Shown: in pieces, positions 1 through 6,057 of the stretch
Layout of the letters: each line of letters opens with the position of its first letter
Numbering within the stretch: the stretch's first letter is position 1
Origin: Candidatus Gastranaerophilales bacterium
GTDB taxonomy: Bacteria; Cyanobacteriota; Vampirovibrionia; Gastranaerophilales; Gastranaerophilaceae
Assembly: GCA_947628355.1 (NCBI GenBank)
Contig: CANQZO010000066.1
Span: 1-9,437, forward strand
Direction of reading: 5' to 3'
Length of the DNA: 9,437 bases
Position numbers and translations under genes: made by a program
The notes under the pieces: model-generated
Databases searched by the model: none
Seen by the model: only the letters and a program-made list of their open reading frames with translations
What the model was told of the DNA's origin: nothing

Positions 1-480
1 CCCGTTGCTATAAGGGTTCCATCGTGCGAGTTTATCTCGACGGGGATTAAAGATAATACGGATTATTCCGTTTTGAATAAATATAAAACGGAAATTCAAG
101 GCAGTGAAATTGCTATAATCGCAGTTGGGTCTTTCTTTGCTCTTGGGGGAAGATTAAGAGAATATTTAAAAGCAAAGTTAAATATAAATGCTACTTTAAT
201 AAATCCGAGATTTATTACGGGATTAGATATTGACCTGCTTGAAAATCTTAAAAGCAGCCACAAACTTGTTGTGACGCTGGAAGATGGTGTATTATCAGGC
301 GGTTTTGGAGAGAAAATCTCAAGATTTTATTCAAATTCCGATATTAAAGTTCTTAATTTCGGAGCTAAAAAAGAATTTACAGACAGAATACCGCTTGAAC
401 AATTATATATCCGCTATCATTTAACGGAAGAACTAATGACAAAAGATATAGAAAAATGTTTAAATTTAGATAAGGTTTAA
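1..480 (+). CDS. dxs: 1-deoxy-D-xylulose-5-phosphate synthase-like protein, C-terminal part (5' truncated)
   Basis: Open in frame 1 from the first base, so 159 C-terminal residues are present and the start lies outside the window. DXS condenses pyruvate and glyceraldehyde 3-phosphate with thiamine diphosphate, the first step of the MEP isoprenoid pathway in the cytoplasm. The fragment covers the end of the pyrimidine-binding domain (P-V-A-I-R at residues 1-5) and the transketolase C-terminal domain: NPRFITGLDIDLL (68-80), VTLEDGVLSGGFGEK (91-105) and a terminal helix with YHLT. These match the DXS C-terminal pattern of an acidic-Gly-GGFG loop. The usual R-Y-P-R-G segment reads R-V-P-S here, which I associate with a shorter DXS-like clade. 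A TTG at 73 is not a real start, because homology continues upstream of it. The thiamine-binding part is missing, so a split transketolase C subunit cannot be fully excluded. Confidence 0.88.
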   Translation, partial: PVAIRVPSCEFISTGIKDNTDYSVLNKYKTEIQGSEIAIIAVGSFFALGGRLREYLKAKLNINATLINPRFITGLDIDLLENLKSSHKLVVTLEDGVLSGGFGEKISRFYSNSDIKVLNFGAKKEFTDRIPLEQLYIRYHLTEELMTKDIEKCLNLDKV

Positions 481-483
481 CAT

Positions 484-876
484 ATGTACACAATTAAAGA
501 AGTATCGGAGAAAACGGAAATATCTGAGCATACCTTAAGATTTTGGGCAAAAATAGGGTTTTTTCCGTTTGTAAAACGTGATAAAAATAACATCAGAATA
601 TTTGAAGATGCTGATATTGAATGGGTAAAAATAGTTAAGTGTTTAAGAGGTGTCGGCATTGATAATAAGTCAATTAAAAAGTATATTGAGCTTTGTATCA
701 AAGGTGATTCTACAATAAAAGAGCGATATGATATTATAAAAAGGACAAAGGAAAAAGCACTTCTGCAGCTTCAAGAACTAAATAAACAGCTTGAGTTATT
801 GGATTATAAGGAAAAGTATTATAAAGACCTTATAAAAACAAACTCAAAAGATATTTGGAATCCGATGAACAAGTAA
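484..876 (+). CDS. MerR-family regulator, AdhR/NmlR-like
   Basis: A 130-residue cytoplasmic DNA-binding protein. Residues 2-45 form the MerR winged helix-turn-helix (YTIKEVSEKTEIS, then LRFWAKIGFFP and the wing KRDKNNIRIFEDADI). Residues 78-117 form a long charged helix suited to dimerisation. There is no separate ligand-binding domain. The segment VKCLRGVGID followed by KGDSTIKER resembles B. subtilis AdhR and pneumococcal NmlR, where a single cysteine near residue 52 reacts with aldehydes or other electrophiles. Cys53 here sits at that place, and Cys71 is a second cysteine. Metal-type MerR cysteine motifs are absent. The ATG is 3 bp after the dxs stop, and AAGG at 472-475 inside the dxs end serves as a modest ribosome site. 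The flavoprotein gene follows 19 bp downstream and is the likely target or partner. The family is clear; the signal sensed is inferred. Confidence 0.9.
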   Translation: MYTIKEVSEKTEISEHTLRFWAKIGFFPFVKRDKNNIRIFEDADIEWVKIVKCLRGVGIDNKSIKKYIELCIKGDSTIKERYDIIKRTKEKALLQLQELNKQLELLDYKEKYYKDLIKTNSKDIWNPMNK

Positions 877-883
877 AAGTAAC

Positions 884-890
884 AAGGAGG
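884..890 (+). promoter_or_regulatory. Strong Shine-Dalgarno for the flavoprotein
   Basis: AAGGAGG ends 5 nt before the ATG at 896. It is the best ribosome-binding site in the window and much stronger than the one before the regulator gene. The flavoprotein is therefore probably made in excess of its regulator from the same transcript. Confidence 0.85.
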
Positions 891-895
891 ATATT

Positions 896-1531
896 ATGAA
901 AGTATTATTATTAAACGGTTCACCGCATGAAAACGGTAATACATTTTTAGCATTAAGTGAAATAGCAAAAACATTAAAAGAAGATGGAATTGACTCTGAA
1001 ATATTTTATATAGGAAAAGACCCTGTAGCCTCTTGCAGGGGCTGCGGCGCGTGTGCAAAACTTCAAAGATGTGTATTTGATAAAGACAGAGTTAATGAAT
1101 TTGTTAATAAAATGGTTGATGCGGACGCTTTAATAGCGGGTTCGCCCGTACATTATGCAGGTGCAACAGGTTCAATTACTGCATTTTTGGGCAGAGCATT
1201 TTTCTCGGGCTGGCGTTCGGGTAAAGATGTATTCAGACTTAAACCGGCTGCTGCTCTTGCTGTTGCAAGACGCGCGGGTACAAGCTCTACTTTAGACCAA
1301 TTAAATAAGTTTTTTGGAATTTCTCAAATGCCTGTAATTTCCGGCAGATATTGGAATGATGTCTATGGTCAGACTTCCGGAGAGGTAAATGAAGATTTAG
1401 AGGGTCTGCAGAATTTAAGATTTTTGGCAAGAAATATGGCATACTTCTTGAAATGTAAGGAAACCGCTAAAAATGCGGGTATTGAACCGCCTAAAGAAGA
1501 AGATGTTACTTTTACTAATTTTGTCAGATAA
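896..1531 (+). CDS. Iron-sulfur flavoprotein / FMN-reductase-fold oxidoreductase
   Basis: A 211-residue cytoplasmic flavodoxin-fold protein. The N-terminal strand and phosphate loop LLLNGSPHENGNT (4-16) bind FMN phosphate. SPVHYAGATG (133-ish in genomic order, just after the DALIAG strand) is the usual second FMN loop. The spacing C47-x2-C50-x2-C53-x5-C59 is the compact cluster motif of archaeal and bacterial iron-sulfur flavoproteins (ISF), which hold a [4Fe-4S] cluster next to FMN and pass single electrons. Length and motif position fit that family. Physiological donor and acceptor are unknown for most members; roles in oxygen, peroxide or quinone reduction have been proposed. It follows an AdhR/NmlR-type regulator by 19 bp and has its own strong ribosome site, so it probably belongs to a thiol- or redox-stress response. 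Automatic annotation would call it NAD(P)H-dependent oxidoreductase or flavodoxin family protein. Confidence 0.88.
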   Translation: MKVLLLNGSPHENGNTFLALSEIAKTLKEDGIDSEIFYIGKDPVASCRGCGACAKLQRCVFDKDRVNEFVNKMVDADALIAGSPVHYAGATGSITAFLGRAFFSGWRSGKDVFRLKPAAALAVARRAGTSSTLDQLNKFFGISQMPVISGRYWNDVYGQTSGEVNEDLEGLQNLRFLARNMAYFLKCKETAKNAGIEPPKEEDVTFTNFVR

Positions 1532-1544
1532 ACCTCAAGCAATA

Positions 1545-1553
1545 TGATATAAT
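1545..1553 (+). promoter_or_regulatory. Extended -10 promoter for cstA, predicted leaderless start
   Basis: TGATATAAT is a perfect TG-n-TATAAT extended -10 element in the 29-bp gap before cstA. Seven bases separate the hexamer from the ATG at 1561, so transcription should begin at or within a base of the start codon. No Shine-Dalgarno is visible. TTGTCA at 1521-1526 resembles a -35 box, but its 21-bp spacing is too long to matter much. Single TATAAT words also occur inside coding sequence in this AT-rich DNA, so the claim rests on the complete TG-n element, its intergenic position and the absence of a ribosome site. Confidence 0.55.
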
Positions 1554-1560
1554 TTAGTAC

Positions 1561-2997
1561 ATGATAACATTTTTAGTCGGATTATTTATTTTACTTATCG
1601 GGTATATTTTTTATTCAAGATATACCGAAAAGTGCTTCGGAATTACCCAAAATGACACCCCTGCCGTTAAAATTAATGACGGTGTGGATTTTGTTCCGCT
1701 TCTGAAACGCAAAAATATGCTTATACATTTATTGAATATTGCGGGGCTCGGACCTATTTTAGGTGCTATACAGGGAATTTTATTCGGGCCTGTTGCTTTT
1801 ATATTAATCCCTTTGGGGTGCGTATTTATGGGCGGGGTGCATGATTATTTTTCAGGCATGTTGTCAGTCCGTAATGACGGAGCTCAAATAACCGAGCTTA
1901 TTAAAAAATATCTTGGCAAAGGGATGTATGCGTTTTTCATTGTTGTTGTCAGTATTATGCTTTTGCTTTTGGCTTCGGTTTTTGTATACACTGCAGGTGA
2001 TTTAACGGCGGAGAGGTTTTTTGCGCAATCCGATTTTTCGCTGAATAATCCCATAATTATAACAATATATGCGGTTATTGCAATTTATTATATTTTGGCA
2101 ACGCTTTTTCCCATTGATAAAATAATAGGCAGGTTTTATCCTATCTTCGGGCTTTTGCTTTTAACGGGAACGGCGCTTGTTGTATTAGGTTTTATTACAA
2201 AAGGAGTGCATTTACAAAACATAGATTTTAATGCACTAAATCAACATCCGATGAGAGTGCATATATTGCCTATGTTTTTTATGACGGTCAGCTGCGGGCT
2301 GTTATCGGGTTTTCATTCCACTCAATCAACTATTATTTCAAGAACAATAACAAGCGAAAAAGACGGCAGACAGGTTTTTTACGGTATGATGTGCTTGGAG
2401 TCTTTAATAGCTATGGTTTGGGCGGCAGGTGCTATGCATGTTTATTCGTTAAACCTTGTTCCTCAAAATATGGTGGGAAGTGTTAATGTTATTAATTCAA
2501 TAGCGGATGTATTTGTATTTCCTGCTTTAGCTTTTATTGTAACGGTTGCCGTTGTTATTCTTCCCATAACCTCGGGTGATACTGCTCTTAGAGGTCTTAG
2601 AATGATTTTAGGCGAGGCTTTTCATTTATCGCAGGCTCAAATTAAAAACAGGCTTTTAATTATTGTTCCCATTGCTTTTATAATTATTTCCGTAATACTT
2701 TGGGCAAAATCAAATGAAGGCAGCTTTGCTCTTGTTTGGAGGTATTTTAACTTCGTTAATCAATTAATAGCGGTTCCGACATTTTTATATGCTTCGGTAT
2801 TCCTTTATAAGCGTGGTAAAAACTATTTTATGACCTTGCTTCCCGGTTTGTTTTACATATTTATAACTTTATTTTTTATCTTAAATTCAAAAATAGGATT
2901 TAATTTAGATTACACAATATCTAAAATAAGCGCAATTATAGTAACCTTAATAAGTTTATTTTTTATTTTCCGACTTTTACGCGAAGAGCAAAATTAA
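1561..2997 (+). CDS. cstA: CstA-family transporter (carbon starvation protein A), short form
   Basis: A 478-residue polytopic inner-membrane protein with more than ten hydrophobic segments. Family motifs are in order and intact: NIAGLGPILGAIQG (59-72), the GGVHDYFSGM loop with S-V-R-N-D-G (91-107), GLLSGFHSTQSTIISRT (246-262), a Glu-x-x-I-A-x-x-WA helix (280-288), TSGDTALRGLR (337-347) and WRYFNFVNQLIA (393-404). Characterised relatives take up peptides (CstA) or pyruvate (BtsT/YjiY), driven by an ion gradient. The E. coli proteins are about 700 residues; this is the compact form found in many anaerobes, lacking the extra C-terminal part. The ATG at 1561 gives the expected first helix (ITFLVGLFILLIGYIFY) and is preceded by a -10 box instead of a ribosome site. 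The last 35 bp overlap the end of the convergent outer-membrane gene. Substrate cannot be read from the sequence; pyruvate or small peptides are the family options. Confidence 0.93.
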   Translation: MITFLVGLFILLIGYIFYSRYTEKCFGITQNDTPAVKINDGVDFVPLLKRKNMLIHLLNIAGLGPILGAIQGILFGPVAFILIPLGCVFMGGVHDYFSGMLSVRNDGAQITELIKKYLGKGMYAFFIVVVSIMLLLLASVFVYTAGDLTAERFFAQSDFSLNNPIIITIYAVIAIYYILATLFPIDKIIGRFYPIFGLLLLTGTALVVLGFITKGVHLQNIDFNALNQHPMRVHILPMFFMTVSCGLLSGFHSTQSTIISRTITSEKDGRQVFYGMMCLESLIAMVWAAGAMHVYSLNLVPQNMVGSVNVINSIADVFVFPALAFIVTVAVVILPITSGDTALRGLRMILGEAFHLSQAQIKNRLLIIVPIAFIIISVILWAKSNEGSFALVWRYFNFVNQLIAVPTFLYASVFLYKRGKNYFMTLLPGLFYIFITLFFILNSKIGFNLDYTISKISAIIVTLISLFFIFRLLREEQN

Positions 2998-5533
2998 TGC
3001 CTACTCCGTTCCTGCCTCCGTGTGTAACATAAGTTTGAGTAAAACCTGAAAATCTTTCGCCCCATATCTTTCTGACCCCTGCACCGTATAATACAAACGG
3101 TTTTACACTTAAAGCGGGGATTGTTATATCATTTGCCTTAATTTTAGCTTTGTCGGCAATATTCCAAACAAAATATGCGTTTACATAAGGCTGCCAATGG
3201 TTTTTAAGATTTCCGAAAATTTGAACCCCCGGTGCTATTTGCATTGCTTGTAAAGGTTCTGGGTCTATGTATACATTTGCCGCATTTTTATAATTAAAAG
3301 TATTTACAAGAGTGTATGACATAAGGTAGTTTGGCTGAATAATAAATTGCCCCTCGTTTAATTCCCAATTATAACCTGTTTTAGATGCAGCACCCGTCAT
3401 AAACATACCGAAGTTTTCACTTCCGTACATCGTTTGTGCCTCGCACCCGTTAGAGCTTACGTTTGCCGTTAATCCCGTAAAAAAATTATTTTTGTATGCC
3501 ATTGATACAGCGCCTATGGTGCCTCCGTTTTGGTAAATACTGTTGCCGTTAAAGGCTTGGTGTGACCCGTTATAAGCAAAATACGGTCCCCATATTAAAT
3601 TCCAATTCCGTTTCAGCGTTATCATATCGGACTCCAGCCCGAAAAAAGAGCCGTAGGCAACGTTAGATACTTTTACTCCGTTTTTTAACGGTACCCTTTC
3701 AAGTATTGTATAAGGGCGAAACCAGGCGCATTTATTGTCGATTTGTTCTATTTGAGAAGTTAAAACCATATTTGTCGAGGCATATCTGTTGCGGAATTTT
3801 AATGAAAGCCTTTGTTTATTTGTTAAAAGCATATACATATCCATTTTTCTAAACGCTTCTTCATAAGAATTTAATTGAGTTAAATACCCGCCTAATTGTG
3901 CCGCTACTTGCGATACATATATAGCGGGGTTATATATATCAGCGCCTTCAAGTCTTTCAAAAACAATTAATCCGTTTTCTTTGTCGTAGTAGGTATGATA
4001 TTTATATACGGGGGAATTAACAACATCCCCTGCCGTATAAATTATTGAGTCTTTTAATAATTCATATACGCTTTGCTCGGTTTCATCACTTATCGGTGCT
4101 ACTGTAAATCTTTTTACATCCGTTGTTGTCATTAGTTTTATATCCGAAATATCAATATTAAAGCCGTTGGAATTAAATGAATCTGCACTGAATGTATCAA
4201 CTGTCGGTTCTTCAAAACTGCCGTCAAGTTTCAAATCCATATTTTTATGCAGGGTCAAATTTCCGAAATTTGTATTGTGAATACTGTCATCTCTTAAATC
4301 AACCGTTCCGCCGTAGTAATTAAAATCAACGGTATTATCAAAATTACCATAGCTTGTGCCGTCTGAACTTTGAATAGGCTTTAATACTCCGCCGTACATA
4401 TTTATTGTATTTCCCGATACTTCGTTAGTTAAAATAACATTTCCGCTTCCGTTTTGATTAATATTTATATTTGAGTTCTTGTAATAACTTGTATTTCCTC
4501 CGGATATTTTATCGTTAACAGTAATATCATAATCGCCCGCATTAAGATATACCGTTCCGTTATCGTTATGTATAGCGTTAGAGCCCGTCATATCCGTGTT
4601 TCCCGAAAATGTTATTTCGCGCTCATCCGATGTTAAATTAATCGTGCCTCCGAAATTATAAATAGCTCCGCCCCTGCCCTGTGAAGTGTTGTTTTCAAAA
4701 TTACCCGATAATTTATTAATACTGCCGTAGTTCATAATGGCGCCGCCGCCTATATAATCCCCGCTTTCAGTCGTATTGTTCCCTTTAAAGTCGCCATTTA
4801 TGCTGTCTATAGAGCCTAAATTCATAATGGCACCGCCGCCTGCAGCAGCCGAATTATCTTCAAAATCGCCTTCTATTTTGCCCATATTTGAAAAGTTATA
4901 AATAGCTCCACCTATTCCCTCATGAGATTGATTGCCTTTAAAATAAGCATTTGTTTCTTTGATGTCGCCAAAATTACATATAGCCCCGCCCGTGCTTTTT
5001 TCAGTTGAATTATTATTAAAACTTCCCGATAGTGAATTTATTGTTCCCTCATTATAAATCGCACCTCCGTTATTGTAGGCGCTGTTATTATTAAACTCTC
5101 CCTTTACTTCTCCTATATTAGAACCGTTTACGACAACACCTCCGTCTTCTTCCGAGGAGTTTTCAATAAAATTCCCGTTTAAAGTATCAATATGACAGCC
5201 TGAACTGTTATTAACAACTCCGCCCTTTCTGCTGTGGAAATCTTTTACAGTTATATCTTTTAAATTCATTGATTGATTTTCTTCCAATGTAAACCCTGAG
5301 CATCCGCAGCCGTTTATTGTGTGGCCTTGACCGTCTAATGTCACACTTTTTTTAGCGGGGCAGCCTATGGCACAATTTGCTTCCATATCGGAATTTAATT
5401 GTATTTCGCTGTCTCCCTCAGGTACTGACAGATTTTCTATCAGCTCATCATAGTTATTTACTTCAACTCCAAAAGCGCTTATTTGTATATTTAGCAAAAG
5501 AATTAGCACTAAAATAATTCTTTTTAACGGCAT
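2963..5533 (-). CDS. Pmp-like autotransporter / outer-membrane protein with GGAI-FxxN repeats
   Basis: An 856-residue exported protein. Residues 1-21 or so are a Sec signal peptide (KR, then ILVLILLLNIQISAFG). The passenger (about 25-530) is rich in Asn, Gly and Ser. At residues 122-321 it carries eight repeats of 25-30 residues that pair F-x-x-N with G-G-A-I, the signature of chlamydial polymorphic membrane proteins, which fold as a right-handed beta-helix. Residues about 535-856 are alternating amphipathic strands forming a barrel. They start with SQVAAQLGGYLTQLNSY and end with G845-x-x-F848-x-L850, which resembles a BAM beta-signal although six residues follow it. Chlamydial Pmps are surface adhesins; adhesion is only an inference here. 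The ATG at 5533 has no convincing ribosome site (GGA followed by A-rich sequence). The gene is alone on its strand, and its 3' end overlaps cstA by 35 bp. Four cysteines (54, 58, 76, 78) cluster just after the signal peptide. Confidence 0.87.
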   Translation of the reverse strand: MPLKRIILVLILLLNIQISAFGVEVNNYDELIENLSVPEGDSEIQLNSDMEANCAIGCPAKKSVTLDGQGHTINGCGCSGFTLEENQSMNLKDITVKDFHSRKGGVVNNSSGCHIDTLNGNFIENSSEEDGGVVVNGSNIGEVKGEFNNNSAYNNGGAIYNEGTINSLSGSFNNNSTEKSTGGAICNFGDIKETNAYFKGNQSHEGIGGAIYNFSNMGKIEGDFEDNSAAAGGGAIMNLGSIDSINGDFKGNNTTESGDYIGGGAIMNYGSINKLSGNFENNTSQGRGGAIYNFGGTINLTSDEREITFSGNTDMTGSNAIHNDNGTVYLNAGDYDITVNDKISGGNTSYYKNSNININQNGSGNVILTNEVSGNTINMYGGVLKPIQSSDGTSYGNFDNTVDFNYYGGTVDLRDDSIHNTNFGNLTLHKNMDLKLDGSFEEPTVDTFSADSFNSNGFNIDISDIKLMTTTDVKRFTVAPISDETEQSVYELLKDSIIYTAGDVVNSPVYKYHTYYDKENGLIVFERLEGADIYNPAIYVSQVAAQLGGYLTQLNSYEEAFRKMDMYMLLTNKQRLSLKFRNRYASTNMVLTSQIEQIDNKCAWFRPYTILERVPLKNGVKVSNVAYGSFFGLESDMITLKRNWNLIWGPYFAYNGSHQAFNGNSIYQNGGTIGAVSMAYKNNFFTGLTANVSSNGCEAQTMYGSENFGMFMTGAASKTGYNWELNEGQFIIQPNYLMSYTLVNTFNYKNAANVYIDPEPLQAMQIAPGVQIFGNLKNHWQPYVNAYFVWNIADKAKIKANDITIPALSVKPFVLYGAGVRKIWGERFSGFTQTYVTHGGRNGVGINFALRVKVGK
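4571..5170 (-). repeat. Eight Pmp-type passenger repeats within the autotransporter gene
   Basis: The F of each F-x-x-N lies at residues 122, 147, 172, 198, 224, 249, 279 and 309, giving periods of 25, 25, 26, 26, 25, 30 and 30. Matching G-G-[AV]-[IV] motifs follow at about 131, 156, 182, 208, 233, 263, 288 and, degenerate as S-N-A-I, 318. Between them runs a shorter theme, I-x-x-[IL]-x-G-x-F. The first and last units are the most diverged. Conservation is at protein level; the DNA copies differ, so this is old divergence rather than a recent tandem expansion. Confidence 0.9.
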
Positions 5534-5920
5534 AATTTTTTTCCGAATCTAATCTAGTGTCGCACTTTGCCGCCGACTGTCTTGAAATTTCTTTTCGCTC
5601 GGGATAGTCGCTCGCTCGACTTCGTCTTGCACTCGCTTTACCCTCGCTTACCGGACTTGCGTCCGTCCGAAATTCCGCTCATCGTCGCCGTACAAGTGCT
5701 CAGACTTCACTTCGTTACGCATACAAGCTCGCAAAGCTCATTCTTCGCTTGCTCGTTTTGTAACCTTTTAAAGTTGTCACTCCAAAATTTCGCTCTCTTA
5801 AATTTTCCTTTCTCTCGGGCAAGTAGTTCGCTTCGGGCTTTGCCTTTCCGCTCACTTTGCCCTCACATTCTCGGGTTCACTTGCTTTCGCTCGATTTCAC
5901 CCTACGGAAAATTTTAAACC
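5534..5920. other. Non-coding GC-richer, strand-asymmetric block
   Basis: No credible gene. By my count 5581-5880 is 49% G+C (147 of 300), well above the neighbouring genes. The plus strand is pyrimidine-rich and repeats TCGCT nine times (at 5595, 5608, 5612, 5633, 5644, 5745, 5790, 5828 and 5887), while I see no AGCGA. The minus strand therefore reads GAGCGAA-like words throughout. Short stems are present: CGGAC/GTCCG at 5652-5665, which on the minus strand is capped by GCAA (a GNRA tetraloop), and GGGCAA (5817-5822) with TTGCCC (5857-5862). The block lies immediately upstream of the minus-strand autotransporter, so it could be its 5' untranslated leader, a separate structured RNA, or a remnant of a mobile repeat. 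A 116-codon plus-strand reading frame (5567-5917) exists, but its Ser/Leu/Arg/Phe composition simply reflects the repeated word. Confidence 0.6.
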
Positions 5921-5985
5921 AATTCAGATATAAATCTTTAAACAGTGCTTTTCATCCCTTTAGGCAGTGTCTTTTAGAATATACT

Positions 5986-6013
5986 TTTACAGCCGGATTA
6001 GTTATTGTATAAT
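5986..6013 (+). promoter_or_regulatory. Sigma-70-type promoter of the envelope operon
   Basis: TTTACA (5986-5991) and TATAAT (6008-6013) are separated by 16 bp, five of six and six of six matches to consensus. Transcription should start near 6020, giving a leader of about 38 nt. GAGG at 6048-6051 then sits 6 nt before the ATG at 6058. This is the best complete promoter in the window and would drive all three genes from 6058 onward. Confidence 0.72.
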
Positions 6014-6057
6014 GTAAGTAAATTTGAATAATTTATTTATACGAGTTGAGGTAAATA

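Noticed and set aside
477..701. Minus-strand reading frame of 74 codons
   Set aside because: It is the antisense shadow of the MerR gene, which has clear family motifs.
2904..2925. TTTAGAT/ATCTAAA hairpin as a terminator for the autotransporter
   Set aside because: The 7-bp stem is AT-rich and weak, has no adjacent T-run on the minus strand, and lies inside cstA coding sequence.
4571..5170. Regularly spaced repeats as a CRISPR array
   Set aside because: The repeats are degenerate in DNA, in frame, and explained by the GGAI/FxxN protein motif.
5567..5917. A 116-codon plus-strand reading frame in the intergenic block
   Set aside because: Its Ser/Leu/Arg/Phe content follows directly from the repeated TCGCT words, it has no ribosome site or domain, and the opposite strand has a regulatory position.
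5920..5985. Minus-strand promoter for the autotransporter
   Set aside because: Several AT-rich hexamers are present, but none has a -35 partner at good spacing; I could not choose one.
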